A stretch of DNA of 64,000 nt. Origin: Adiantum capillus-veneris (lineage: Eukaryota > Streptophyta > Polypodiopsida > Polypodiales > Pteridaceae). Below the pieces are notes generated by a model, which saw nothing but the letters and a program-made list of their open reading frames with translations, had not been told where the DNA came from and ran no database searches. A program made the translations under genes and the position numbers. Positions within the stretch are counted from its first letter, which is position 1. The number at the start of each line of letters is the position of its first letter. Positions 21,383 to 33,663 of the stretch are shown here, piece after piece. Location: positions 57,575,119 to 57,639,118 of the forward strand of contig CM043952.1 of assembly GCA_014529385.2 (NCBI GenBank). The letters are read 5' to 3'.

Positions 21383-22149
21383 GCGTGTATACCCTCTTAT
21401 ACTAGGACATAGATTAAAACTTCAAACGGTACATTGCCTTGTACCAAAGGTAAGACAAATGGTTGATCTGATGCCAGAACCTCCAAAAACCGCTCCCCAC
21501 CCGGCATGGTGTCAATGACGTGCTGGTAGTGAGCCTTCAAATCCAGTATTACCTTGATTGAGCGTACACGTGTTGGTATGTGTGATCTGTCTTGAGGTAG
21601 ATTGTACTGATTCATGTGAAGCTTAGAGGTGCTTAGTCACTGTCCAAGCTTGTGGGAGAGGGTGGTGTTCTTTCCTGAAACAAACTCAGTAGATCCCTAG
21701 TTTCTCTAGTGAGAGTGTGAGCCAATGCTTCCGTTATCTGTGTTGCAACATCAGGTGCGACTTGAAAACTGACTGTGATAATTACCTCGGTGACTTGAGT
21801 TACCCGATTCTCAAAGTAGAATAGTGTTGATTCTCTATTGTGTAGAGCTCCTTCCATTTTGTTGTTGTGGGTTGGTTGTAGGTTGCGGACATGGTTTCCA
21901 CCTTCTCCTTCTTCTTCTTGGCACTTGGCCTATTTATATCCACTGGGTTTGGCGTGTTGGTTGACTCTCCCACTGCAAATCGATTACCATTACGCCTGGC
22001 ACTCGAGCTTCGATGGAGAGGCGGAGTTCGTCTAGTTGTGCTTGGAGCTCTTCTTCTTCTGTCGTCCAATTAGCAAACCCTGCTAGCCATTCATCCATTC
22101 ACAATAGTTTAGGGGTTTCAGTCTTGTAAACTGAAGGTTTTCATGAAAA
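21383..22149 (-). other. Tat-A leader with small open frames of unknown meaning
   Basis: This is the Tat-A sequence between its primer site and the point where Tat-B inserted. On the minus strand it holds a 54-codon frame starting at the ATG at 22098 (MDEWLAGFANWTTEEEE, then LQAQLDELRLSIEARV, helical-looking). A 74-codon frame follows at 21857-21633 (MEGALHNRESTLFYFENR). Neither matches a family I know. They could be upstream frames or the remains of a leader protein. Confidence 0.5.
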
Positions 22150-22171
22150 GATCCTCAGTGGGGGCACCAAA
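22150..22171 (-). promoter_or_regulatory. Primer-binding site of Tat-A (tRNA-Asp type, degenerate)
   Basis: The minus strand right after the LTR reads TTTGGTGCC...GAGGATC, matching the two ends of the tRNA-Asp primer site. It also resembles the Tat-B site at 7009. Confidence 0.6.
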
Positions 22172-23598
22172 TGATGGGAGCAAAGCGAACCCCGAACCCC
22201 GATGGCCTCTAAAACACCGGGGACCGAATGGAGCGCCTCGAGCCTGTCATGGAAAAGCAAACAGGGGCACCACCTAGCTTTAGCGGCTAGGACGCAAACA
22301 ACACACCACCATAACAAATTTCTCATGGCGAATCCGCACACCCTTCACACATACACAAGCTCACTCCAAACACAAGATTAGGTGGATATTTCACACACCT
22401 CACATGGGCAAAACATTGCAAGAAAACATACTCACAAAACCTCAAGCTTTATTTAGAGAATAAGGCGATGAAATGGGGAGCATAGGGTAGGGGAATGAGA
22501 AAGGAGAGAGTGGTAGAGCAAATGGCGGATAGGTGGGAGTTGATGGCGAAGACTCACACGAGGGTTATGGCCATCATCCTTCATTTAGTTGCCCTTCATC
22601 TTCCATAGCCAAGGGTGTAGAGGTCATGCTCAAGACAAGCATGGTGATTGCGGTGATGGTGATGGTGTGTGTGTGTGTGTGTGCACTAGGCACACACAGT
22701 GCATAGTGTGTTCTTTGGTGATGTTGTGTGTGTATTTAGTGTGATGGTGACCCCTCTTTATATAGGGGAGGAGGGGGGAGGAATTCTAGAATTTAGAAAT
22801 GAAGAAATTATTATCTACATAGGCCATGTGACTGTGGGCCCCACTTGTCTTGCTGTGTGTATATGTGCCAGAACAGCAGTCTCATGAGAGAGAGACTAAG
22901 AGAGAGAGATGGGTTGATGAAAAAAAGTAAGAGGTGACATGGAGAATAAAGTAATTACAAGAGGGGAGAGAGGGGAGTGTGTTCAGAGGTGAATCTGTGT
23001 GCAGATGTGTGTGAACACAAGAAAAATCAGGTAACCGCTGGGTGGGGATGGGTCTGTGTGCACCTTTTTTAGTGAAACTGAGTGTGTGTGAGTGTGGGGA
23101 AGGTTATTTAGCTACAAGACAAGAGATATGGTGCCCTTTAGAGAGAGAGGGGGGTATTTGGGTCATGGGATATGATAGGAGAGAGAAAGAGGGGGTGGGG
23201 TATACTATTTTGGAAGATAGGGTAAGTTGCATGTGAGTTAGGCTGCATTATTGGTGAGTTATAATGCATTATTGCTGAGAGGTGGGGCAGCTTGAGGGGA
23301 GAGAGAAAGGAGAAAGGACAAGGGGAAGAGAGAGGGGGTTGACCTTTTGAGTGGAGGAGAGGAAAAGGGACACACGGCGGGGCAACAGTGAAGAAAAAAG
23401 GAGGCAAGGTGGGGATGAGCTACCCCGCAGGCATGAGGTGGCCTATTTTACCTTTCTTATATATTTACATAATCATAATTTATTTTTTTCTTAATTTTTC
23501 GAATGCCTTTTATCACTCCCTCCCTAAGAGGGGGTTTTCATGGGGTGGGGACGAGAGAAGAGGGGTATGGGAGCTTGGCTTGTGAAAAGCCCCCATCA
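22172..23598 (-). repeat. LTR of Tat-A (right, 5-prime copy in element sense)
   Basis: 1427 bp, TGATGGG...CCCATCA, complete. A TATA-like box lies on the minus strand at 22756-22766. About 3% differences from the left copy. Confidence 0.92.
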
Positions 23599-24065
23599 AC
23601 GTAATGACTCCAAAAATCTAGTCTTTACTTCCATGAAAGCAAGTGAATTGATCTGAGGCATTTGACTTAGTGAATCTGCTACTACATTATATCGCCCCTT
23701 GTGATATCGTAGCTTACAATCATAACCTTGAAGGATTTATGCCCATCTAGTTTACGGCCCTTCAAGTCTGTTTGAGTAGTAAACCATTTGATACTCTCAT
23801 GGTAAAAAACTACTTCAAACTCGACACCATATAAATAGTGTTGCCACTTTTATAAAGTGTAAATTATGGCATAGAGCTCTCTCTCATAAACATAATAATT
23901 ATGTTGAGCTCGATCTAACTTTTTACTTTCCAAGTCTATAGGTCTTCCCTCCTGGAGAAGTACCGCACCAATGGATTTATCACTAGCATTAGTCTCTACC
24001 ACAAATGGCTTAAGTGGGTCGATGATTGCTAGGATGTGAGCAGTGGTTATAGCTACCTTGAGCTG
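23599..24065 (-). pseudogene. pol: Chromovirus A: RNase H fragment left of Copia-1
   Basis: The minus strand encodes PFVVETNASDKSIGAVLLQE and ERELYAIIYTL, a Ty3-type RNase H of chromovirus style. The last five bases, agctg, are one copy of the Copia-1 target duplication, so this belongs with the sequence at 48715 onward. On its left it is cut by the Tat-A LTR. Confidence 0.8.
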
Positions 24066-24251
24066 TGTTGGGATCGGAGAGCACACACACAGAGAGCCAG
24101 CATGAAGAAGGAGATAGACACCGTGTGTGGCGGGGCGGTACTCACACTACAATGTGTAGTTATGAGCATAGTTATTATGAATGAGTAAGAGAATGGTTGT
24201 ACTGGGCGACTGAACAACGGGCAACCGGGCACATGGGGCTTTAACCCAACA
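24066..24251 (-). repeat. LTR of Copia-1 (left)
   Basis: 186 bp, TGTTGGGATCGG...CCCAACA. The flank agctg matches that at 48715. Confidence 0.92.
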
Positions 24252-24267
24252 ATCTCCCACTTAAAGG
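24252..24267 (-). promoter_or_regulatory. Polypurine tract of Copia-1
   Basis: Minus-strand TTTAAGTGGGAGAT lies against the LTR. The same motif, CTTTAAGTGGGAGG, precedes the Copia-2 3-prime LTR. Confidence 0.75.
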
Positions 24268-24306
24268 CAGTGTGCCTTTAAAGTGGCCAAAGTACAGCAA
24301 AAGAAG

Positions 24307-26270
24307 TCAAGCCATACCCATCAGCGATCTGCAGTGTGCAAACCGCTGTGAGGTTAACGACTTTGTGAGTAGGTCAGCAGGGTTATCGTCAGTGTGTACC
24401 TTGACAAGATCTATGCTCTTGTCCTCTAGCACCTCTCGTATGAAGTGATACCTCACCTCAATGTGCTTTGTCTTCGCATGGAAGATAGGATTCTGTGCCA
24501 ACGCTATGGCACTCTGGCTATCACAATGTAGCATCGGAGCATCACCAGCCATACCAAAATCTCCCACTTGTCGTGAGCGCCATACGGCCTCCTTGACAGC
24601 CTCAGTGGCATCCATATATTTAGCCTCTGTAGTGCTCAAAGCAACGCATGGCTGTAAACGTGATGCCCATGAAACCGGTCCACCTGCAACTGTGAACACG
24701 TAGCCACTAGTAGACTTCCTCAAGTCCACTGACCCTGCATAGTCTGAATCTGTATTTTCGCAAACAGACATATCCTTCTCACCATAACATAGGGACAACT
24801 CTGAAGTCCCTCTCAAGTATATGAGAATACCTCTCACTGCATCCCAATGATGCTTGCCCGGGTTAGACATGTACCTGCTAACCACACCAACTACATGAGC
24901 AAGATCTGGATGTGTAGCCACCATGGCATACATCAAGGAATCAATAGCTGACGCATAGGGAATCTGAGACATCTCTGCAGTCTCCAAATTTGTCTGAGGG
25001 CAGTCATCATGGCTGAGTTTTACATATGGAGGCAATGGGGTACTAATGGCCTTCCCCCCTTCCATATGAAAACGCTCAAGCACCCTATCAATGTACTCTT
25101 TCTGACTAAGAAAGAGCACCCTGCGAGACTGATCACAAGTGATCCGCATACCCAAGATCCTTCATGGAAAAGGTCTCATGTAGCCTATGTTTCAAGGCAT
25201 CCACATCAAAAATACACTTCCCTGCGATCATCATGTCATCCACATACAAAACCAAAACAATAAGACTGCCATCTGCAGCCCTGCGAGTATAGAGGCATGG
25301 GTCCTCATAACTGCGTACATAGCCCTCTGAACTCTTGAATGCATCAAACTTATGATACCATTCACGAGGTGATTGCTTCAGCCCATACAAGGTCTTAAGA
25401 AGCCAGCATACCATCTTCTTTGAACCATGAATAACAAACCCACTTGGTTGCTCCATGTATAGATCCTCGTGCAAGTCCAGATGTAAGAAAGTTGTCTTTA
25501 CATCCATTTTCTTCAACTCCATGTCTTCTGTAGCTACCAAAGCAAACAACATACACAAAGTAGACATCTTCACCCACTGGGGAGAAGATCTCATCAAAAT
25601 CAATGCCCTTGTGTTGCTTGAATCCTTTAGCCACAAGCCTTGCTTTGTCGCTAGGCTTTGCATCCATTGAACACAATTTTATCTTGTAAAACCACTTGCA
25701 TGGTAGTGCCTTCTTACCCTCTGGCAAAGGAGTAAGCTCCCACGTATCATTTTGGATCAACAAATCCATCTCTGACTGCATAGCCTGCTCCCACTTCAGC
25801 TTGTCAACACTAGACATGGCCTCATCATAATGTGATGGTTCCTCGCAATCAGACAACAATACATAATCCATAGAAGGCACAAAACGTTGAGGCTGTCTTG
25901 CACACCGCTCTGAACGCCTCAAAAAATGTGCAGGAGGTGCATCTGGCTGTCCCACATCTACATGATCTCCCAACAAGGGCTGATCTCCCACCCGAGGGTC
26001 AATGGGCTGCCCACACTAGCATCCATGGGACCATCATACCGATGACCATCCTCTTCAAATATTACACGCCGAACCTCAACCATCTGGGGTGATGATCTAT
26101 ATATAGAGTCCTCATGAAAAATAACATCATGGCTGCGCACAATCTTCCTGTCAATAGGATCCCACAATCGATAACCCATCTCACCAGAGCTACCATAACC
26201 CAAGAAGATACATCTCTTGCTCTTTCGATCCAATTTACTGCGTTTTGCCTTAGGTACATGTACATAAGCT
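24307..26270 (-). pseudogene. pol: Copia-1 reverse transcriptase and RNase H region
   Basis: The minus strand shows RT landmarks: KWFYKIKL, MELKKMDVKTTFLHLDLHED, WLLKTLYGLKQSPREWYHKF and LVLYVDDMMIAGKCIFD. The Copia RNase H follows, with TDSDYAGSVDLRKSTSGYVF, ALSTTEAKYMDATEAVKEAV and HTDDNPADLLTKSL. Overall it is close to the equivalent part of Copia-2. Several breaks. Confidence 0.85.
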
Positions 26271-27165
26271 TCACAGCCAAAAACACGAAGGTGGCAAACC
26301 TGTCCATACCTCTTCAGGCACTTTGAATCCCAGAGGAACACTAGGTGAACGATTTATCAAATGCACAGAAGTGGTAACTGCTTCAGCCCAAAATCCATCT
26401 GACAAACCATCCATAGAAAGGATACTACGGACTTTCTCCTGTATAGTCATGTTCATGCGCTTTGCCACACCATTTTGAGGAGGTGTATAGGGAGCACTAA
26501 GCTCACGCCGTATACCCTTCTCAACACATAATGTAGTGAAAGCATGAGACATAAATTCACCCCCATTGTCCGTACGTAAGCACTTCAACTTACAACCGGA
26601 TTGGTTCTCAACAAGATCCAACCATTGCTTAAATATATCAAACACCATATCCTTCTTACGAATGGGGTATGCCCATACCTTCCTGCTAGCATCATCAATG
26701 AACGTAACAAAGTACATAGCACCTCCAAGAGAAGCATTGGGCATCGACCCACATACATCACTATGCACCAAAGCTAGCTTTTCCAAAGATCTGTGTGGAA
26801 AACTCTTCTTATGAGAAGACCGAGCATGTCGACCATAAAGGCAATGCTCACAAAACTCAAAATCACCAAAATCTGAAACGGGAATGTAATCCACACGTGC
26901 CGACAACTTCAAACCTTTCAGTGACATATGCCCCAAACGCTGATGCCATAAAGAAGCAGGAGGTTGCTCATTGATCCCCACAATGTGATCAACCACACTA
27001 GCTACACAAAGGGAATACAACGTATTCCTCTTAGCACCTTTAACCAAAACAAGGCTGCCCTTAGTGAGCTTCCAACCTCCGTCACCAAAAGATACATGAA
27101 ACCAAGTGAATCCAACTGACCCACAATAATCAAGATTTTTGCAAGAGCCGGCACATGACGCACAC
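26271..27165 (-). pseudogene. pol: Copia-1 integrase region
   Basis: The zinc region has RLGHMSLKGLKLSARVDY and FEFCEHCLYGRHARSSHKKS. The core has LVHSDVCGSMPNASLGGAMY, LRTDNGGEFMSHAF and YTPPQNGVAKRMNMTIQEKV. The order gag-protease-integrase-RT is that of Copia elements. Confidence 0.85.
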
Positions 27166-27166
27166 G

Positions 27167-28320
27167 CTACAAAACAAACATAGTAGAGTTTGGCATAGCC
27201 AAATGAATATCCCCAATGCCATGAATCTGCATAGAACGCCCATCGACAATCCTGATAGTACCTGTGCTCGAAGCATCATAGTCATGAAACCACGACCTAT
27301 GAGGCGTAACGTGAAAAGAAGCACCACTGTCAATGACCCAATCCATAGGCATACTACTCTCATGAGTGAGAAGAAAAGCATCATCAAAATAGGATGCAAG
27401 CAACACATCACCAAGCTCTTCACTAGTAGCACTAGGCGGAGCACATACATGGTCATCTTGAGAGCTACACTCTCCCTGTGTTGCATTTAACTCCTCAATC
27501 TTGACATTGGACTTAGGCTTGTCCTTAGCATCATGGTATTTCTTCTTACCATCTCCATTTTCCCTTTTCCACTTGTAGCAATCCTTTTTGAAATGGCCTT
27601 TTCTACCACAATGAAAACATTCCACATCCTTTTTACTTGTGCCTGCACTGGACTTGCTTCTAGATTTACCACTGTTGGACTTATACTTGTCCATAGTCCT
27701 GCCTCTGAAAACCATTGCACTAGAAGACTTACTACCTGCATTATTCTTTCGATTAATCTCTTCCGTGAGAAGACTAGACTCCACATTAGTACTTGTCAAC
27801 TCATCCGCAAGAACCGAGTTACTTATGGCTGTCCTAAATGTGTCCCATGACTCAGGCAACGTGACAAGTAAAACATAGCTTTTACATTGTCCTCAAATGT
27901 AATTTTCTGCGTAGAAAGTTGGCTGAAAATTGTATTGAACACATTCAAATGCGCATTCATGGAAGCACCTTCCTCCATTCGCAAATTAATAAGCTTTTTA
28001 ATCCAATACACCATAGAAGCAGCCGAATGCTTATCATACATATTGCAAATCTGCTGCCATAGCTCATAATCTCCACCCCGTGCATCTTTCACATTGTAAT
28101 AAATAGACTTTGAAAGGGAAAGCCTAATGGTAGACCTGCACATCTCATCCAACTCCTCCCAATCATCCCTCTCCATGTTCTTTGGCTTAACTCCCTGCAA
28201 CTTTAGAGGTCGAATCTGTTTCTTCTGCACCAAGACATCCCAAATCTGATCTTTCCAATATGAGAAGTTAGCACCATCCAACTTCTCAATATTGAAAACT
28301 GTGTCCTCTTTAGTTCCCAT
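27167..28320 (-). pseudogene. gag: Copia-1 gag and protease region
   Basis: The likely start is the ATG at 28320 (MGTKEDTVFNIEKLDGANFS). The gag domain contains YWIKKLINLRMEEGASMNAH. A CCHC knuckle (CFHCGRKGHFKKDC) lies near 27600, and a protease motif (DWVIDSGASFHVTPHRSWF) near 27320. The same pattern is seen at 53776 in Copia-2. Confidence 0.85.
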
Positions 28321-29395
28321 TACAACAAGAATGCAACAATGAGAAACCTGTAACCAACCAACAAACTGCCACAACAAAGTAGTGCTGCAAATCTGACAAC
28401 ACCTGCTGCTCAATCAAAGAGCAAACACATAGAGTATAAATCAGCCCATAATATGGTCAAAAAACTTACGTAGAAATCCACAAACAAATGCATAAACCTG
28501 TGACACCTGTAACTCAACCGGCCTAGGCAAACCGTGCCACAAAATGCATCAACAATGAGCTGTCATAGAGGCATAAATATACTCCATGTTTGAATAACCA
28601 TAATAGAGACATAAGCTGACCAAGATTACACAAATCCGTGAGCATAAATGGATCCAAGTGAGCATATAACCAATGCACAAGCTCAACGAAGTCCAATCTC
28701 TACTGTCAACCAAGTACCTGTCCGTACTCAAACCGCAACACTGCAAGCAAGAGCAAACCCGCTCTATGTATAAGTGAACCAAATCTCCACAATATCATGC
28801 ATAAAGAGTGTCTGTCAAACTGCCATATTCACATCCATCAACATACATAGATGATGTAATCCTGTAGCTCAAGAACACGCATAAACAGACTACCCAGAAA
28901 AGTAGAAGCTCCCACTCAAACCACAACCATATACATGGCTGTCCCACAGTCAAAATACATGTTTTGTAACCACAGAAGAAACCTGTATCCAAAGCTCCCT
29001 GTAACCTGTACTTGTACCTGCACCTATACCAACACTTGTACCTGTAGTCGAAGAAGACAATTCCGCCAAACTCCCACTCTATCAATGTGTATGAGGCCAC
29101 TCCAAGAAGAGGCTACACACTCTCAAATGAGCTGTGGGCTCATGTAAGTGGAAGACACTGCAGCAATGGCACCTGTAATGGCTACGGAAGCTCTGCAACA
29201 ACAGAAAACTACTAAAGAGAGCTGAAAAATGCAGCTCCTAGTATGTAGCTCGGATGGGATTTCTGATGGCACGAATGGCTCCAAAATGGGGGTTAAACTG
29301 TAGAACACCTGCTGAAAATACTCGCGGAGTGCTGAACCTCCCAATGCCAAGCTCGGGAAAACCTTCTGCTCTTTAGAAATGCGCACGTACATGAC
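28321..29395 (-). other. Copia-1 leader, part left of Giant
   Basis: This is about 1.1 kb of untranslated leader with no recognisable protein. Minus-strand ACAGGTAC/GTACAGG repeats occur at about 28990-29050, similar in style to the leaders of Tat-B and Copia-2. The leader resumes at 48431-48530 beyond Giant. Confidence 0.6.
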
Positions 29396-30338
29396 TGTTA
29401 AGGCGGTTACGCCGCTAGCGGAAGCTAAATAGCGAGAACTCAACCAACAACAGAATTTGTCAGACGAGGACGAGCTTGACCCGCAGGCGCATGGAAACAA
29501 CTAGGTGGGTGTCAAATCACCTACTCGACCTTCTAATGACAATCACTACTAAGGAAATCAAATCTAAGTTCTAAAATATGGAAGTGACTGAAATCCGTAC
29601 TACGAACGAATGCTATACGAAACAGGATCTAGAATCATTGAATCGATCTCAAACTCAAGGGGAAGTCTATACACTAGGTAAGAACAACACCCTTAAGACT
29701 TGAACTGCAAAATCAACCTATAATCACTCCGTGCGGTAAACGCGTATGAAGACAGGCCGAAAAATACAGGTGACCGAAACTTGACCCCGATGGTACTAAT
29801 GCGTACCTCTACTCGTTGTGGTTCTATAGATATGCTGCATGCTCTATTCCAACACACGAGTTGGAAGAAAACTCACACCGAAGCTCGTAGGAACTTACCA
29901 CACATAGAAGCCGATAGCACGCACTCTTGGTATCAGTGCGTAGCTCTCGCCGTTGCTAACACAATGGCGGTGTCGCTTCTCCAATGGCGGCTCCGTAGCT
30001 CGCGTAGCAAGTAGATAAGACTCTCTCTCTCTCTCTCACTCTCTCTCTCAGACACAGTCACGGCGCTCAAAAACTCCTTTTGATTAATAATCTGAATTTC
30101 CTTAGGTTACAAAACTTTGGCTTATATACCTTAGCCTTGGAGGTGAGAACATCTCTAACTAATTACATCAGGAAGTGAAATTACTTCGGGATTACAAGCT
30201 GGAAACTCAATTGAGTCCCGTTACTTAATGAATGGCTCAATTCAAAATCAATGTCGGAAAGACATTTATTACAATCAATGGTTACAAAAATGATGAGTGT
30301 GAGCAAAAATGTGGGTGTGATCCTCTGCTGGCTCAACA
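29396..30338 (-). repeat. LTR of Giant (left, 3-prime copy in sense)
   Basis: 943 bp. A minus-strand TATA-like TATATAAG lies at about 30120-30130 (preserved at about 48213-48222), and a CT run near 30018-30040. Plus-strand frames in it repeat in the other LTR and are not genes. Confidence 0.92.
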
Positions 30339-30354
30339 CTCCCCCGTTCCGCGT
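30339..30354 (-). promoter_or_regulatory. Polypurine tract of Giant
   Basis: Minus-strand AACGGGGGAG ends at the LTR. Confidence 0.7.
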
Positions 30355-30549
30355 TCATGTCGTCCCTGACATGACCTTTATGCTTGGTCAATAAAGTCGT
30401 GTCGTCTTGAGCATCTGCAAATGTGATTCGTATCGCAGGTTGCCGATGGTCTAGGTTGGGCCGAATATTTTGCTTTCATGGGTGAAAAAGCCGGTGTAGA
30501 AAGCTTCTTCGAATGTTTGCATGTGGAAGCTAGGCAAAAACATAATCCT

Positions 30550-33500
30550 CTAGTATAGGAGGTGCAACACTTTTGGAGAAGGCTGCAATGAAAGGTCATA
30601 CATCATATCAGTCATTGTGTCGGCCATCGATAGTAGACTCGAGGTCGTGGCTTTATCTGGCGTGAACACTTCAATGCAAGCCAAGAGAGTCCTGCAAATT
30701 TTCTTGAGCATCTGACACGAAAGGTCAGGAGAGCCAGTAAAGAGCTTGATGGTTCCCGTTAGGGTTTTCACCATGTAGGCTTTACCTATTCTCTCTCCTG
30801 CCTTTGGTCCTGGCATCCTTGGGTAAGTAAGCCAATTTGGCTTCTTTTCTGCAATCCTGCCATGCTCTTTCCAGCTTCTGACTCTTGGCACCGGGCAGAA
30901 GGTTGCATCCTCCCGAATCTCCTTTGGTGCCTCTACCAAGTAGATGAGGTAGGCTGGGTATTTGTTCAGCCAACCTTTCCTCCATCTAGGCTGCGAATCT
31001 ACAATCTTCTTTGATTGTTCCTCTTTTGTGATGTCGCCTTCGTAAAGAGCGACATACTTCTCCTCCTCTATTCTCTTTTTCGTTTTTATCACTTCAAACT
31101 TCATCAAAGGGAAAGGTAGACTGGGTTGCATCCACTCTTCATGGAGCACTTTTGTGTCTAGTCCCTGAAGTCTAATGGAGATTAGGAGTCTCCTCTCCCA
31201 TTCCATTTCCGCCTTGGCACTCTCCTCTGTTGACTTTTCTATTTGGTCATGGAGCCTTTGTTCTTCTTCTTCAGAGATTCCTGAAGTTGAGGCCACCTCT
31301 TGAACTGGGGTTGGATCTTCAATTGTGGTTGCCTCTCCAGTTTCTGGTAGCTCTATGGCTGCTCCACCTGATCCTTCTTGTGGTGTCTCTGTCTCTCTTC
31401 TTTGTTGCTCTTGTAGATCTTGGAGCTGTTTGCGGAGGGTCTCATTCTCTGTTCTTAGTGTTTGATTTTCTAAAGTGAGCCTCTCCTCTACTGCCAATGA
31501 TCCCTCCGCAATGTGCAACCTTTGCACTTGCTCTAATCTTAGCTCTCTTTGTAAGCTTCGGACCTGGTCTTCCAGAGCTGGTACAAGAGCTCCCTCTTGT
31601 TCGGTTCCTGCTCTGCTAGCTCTAGGGGTAGTCCTGAGTCTAGTGATTGTTCTTTCTTGGAGCTCGACTCTTTTCCTTAGCTCAATGAGCTCATCTTTAG
31701 CCGCCTCCAAGTCGTCTTCCATCCGCTCCCTTGCTTCCTGTGCACTTGTTACTTCTCTTGAAGCCTCGGCTAGCTGGAGTATCAAGCCATCTCTCTCGTT
31801 TTCCGCATCGTAGAGTGATGCTTTATGACTTTCAGATTCAGTCATAGCATTCTCTAATTTCCTCTGCAACTCGGCTTCCCTTTGTTTGGCTGTCTCAATC
31901 TCCACTTCCTTTGCCTTGGATCTTTCTTTGATCTTGCTGAGCAGTTCATGCACCATGTGCATGTCCTTTTCATCTTCATCTGTCAACTCTAAAGCTTTTT
32001 CTGCCACCACCTCCACTGGCTTCGGCTCTTCTAGTACGTTCTGCTCGTCGAGTTTTTCATCACTTTCTTTTGTACTCTTTGTATTTTCCTCTGTCCCTCT
32101 CCGATCATCTCGTTTTTGTAGGGTGATCCCATAAACCGCCTCAAAGGCCTCTTCTTCAGTGTACCCTATCGCTACCAGATCCTCATAATCGTTTTTCTTT
32201 TGCTGAATTGGATCTATCTCCTTTTCCTTGGTCCCGGCCTCTGACTTTTCCATACCAGTCGTGTCCATCTCTACTGTGGTCTCTTCCACAATGATTTCCG
32301 TCTTCTTCGGGCTGGGTACATCAGTAAAGGAGGGCTGATTGTCCTCAGTCATCTTGGCTTTCCCTTTGTTTGCTTGCCCGTCTTTCTCTTGAGGTTCAGT
32401 AGACTCATCTACTTTCTTCTTCCCCTTGTCGTCCTTTTTCAGCTCAGCTTTTAAAAGTTGTATTTCCTCTTCAGTGTATGGCTCGACAGGTTGCTGCTCC
32501 AGTATAGCCTCTGACTCCTCATAAGCTCTAATATATTGATCATATTGATCAACATGTGGCCTGGCTGAGCTAGTTCCGACTTTAGTGGGGTCTGGCACCC
32601 ACTTTTCTTCAAAGTCCCCCTTTAGAGCTCTTTCCGCTCTAAACTGCTCCACTACTCTTTCCATTCGTGCCGCTTTCTGACTTTTGGTTTGCTTGGGAGC
32701 AACCTTCTTCTTTGCTTTCTTCATAATCGGCTCATCCACATTCTCTTCAGGTTCTAAAACTATTTCTAGTTTCCTGCGTGCTCTTGTGGACGCCCTCTTG
32801 GATACTTCAGGCTGTTCTTCCTCCTCATCGGCTTCTCTAAGCCACTCATTCTGGGAGGGAACCTTTGGCCATTGATCTCTGGCTCCAATAGCTTCATAAG
32901 CTATTCTTGTCAGAACTTCAGCTCCTCCTATATACTTTGGCTTCTCGTTGTGCATGGCAATTACTTGCTCGTGGATGTGTTGAGCGTAATTCACCTCTTT
33001 TGGCATATTGCTCTTCAATGCTCATGTGATGGTAGTTGCAATGGCATGGGGCGGTGTCGTATACTTTTGCGGTCTTTTACTGCAAATATGGAGAAATTGG
33101 TTGTACAGTCGGCAAAGGGTTGCCGCTCTTTGGTCTGCCATATCTCCATAAGTTGCATTCTGTTTCTTGGACCCATAAACCTCTATAGCCTCCTTTCTTT
33201 CTCTGATAGAGCTCCCTTTGTTGTTCAGCTTCAATGCATCTGCAATGAGCTGTGGAGTGATCTGTACCTCTACTTTCTCTCCATCTATTGCTGTCAATGT
33301 GGCTTTCCCATCCTTCTGAATGGAGGTTGCCAACTCATACACTCTTCTTGTATCTACACCTGATGGTCTCGAGGTGAAGAATCTGTGCAAGTCTGCCCTT
33401 TCCAGGTACCTGCTGATGTTCTCTGACGTGCTATAATCCACCAATTCTTGTGGGATCATCGGTATATCCACCGCTTGCCCTTGAGGATCTCTGAAAGTCC

Positions 33501-33663
33501 CCTGGTAGATCTTTATTCCCTCTTGTTCCAGTACTGCTTCCTCCACCCAAGTTTTGGTTGGCTTGAGGGTTTCTGCTGGAATGTCAAAGGGTTCCGCTTC
33601 TGCAAGAGCATCTTTGATTGTCGGTCTTTTTCTCTTCGTTGCCGATAACTTGGCGGAATCCAT
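30550..33663 (-). CDS. Giant extra 3-prime coding block (about 1 kb of codons, coiled coil, function unknown)
   Basis: The block starts at ATG 33663 (MDSAKLSATKRKRPTIKDAL, basic at the N-terminus). The first 200 residues include TRRVYELATSIQKDGKATLT and VQITPQLIADALKLNNKGSS. This recalls the plant transposon-associated domain found in extra ORFs of some Gypsy elements, a weak resemblance. A long Glu/Lys-rich part follows, then a coiled coil of about 200 residues around 31400-31950 (LEAAKDELIELRKRVELQER, ENQTLRTENETLRKQLQDLQ). The C-terminal part is more globular (PRWRKGWLNKYPAYLIYLVE). No signal peptide or clear membrane segment was seen. Its place after pol is that of the envelope-like ORFs of Athila, but nothing identifies it as one. 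It holds about one break. Confidence 0.6.

Larger units (their letters stand above)
1..23598 (-). mobile_element. Tat-A: Ty3/Gypsy Tat-lineage retrotransposon, broken, left end outside window
   Basis: Two long direct repeats bound this element. The right one runs from TGATGGG at 22172 to CCCATCA at 23598, and the left one ends at 1499 with the same CCCATCA. The right repeat predicts that about 60 bp of the left LTR lie before the window. Coding parts read on the minus strand: gag and protease at about 3600-5776, then reverse transcriptase, RNase H, a second archaeal-like RNase H and the beginning of integrase down to 1500. The double RNase H is the known mark of the plant Tat lineage. The two LTRs differ by roughly 3% outside indels. 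The element is broken in several places and is interrupted by Tat-B (5850-21382). Its right LTR abuts RNase H sequence of chromovirus A, so it probably inserted there. Confidence 0.85.

Noticed and set aside
30550-33663. Calling the extra block of Giant a true envelope gene
   Set aside because: Position alone suggests it; no signal peptide, cleavage site or membrane segment was seen.
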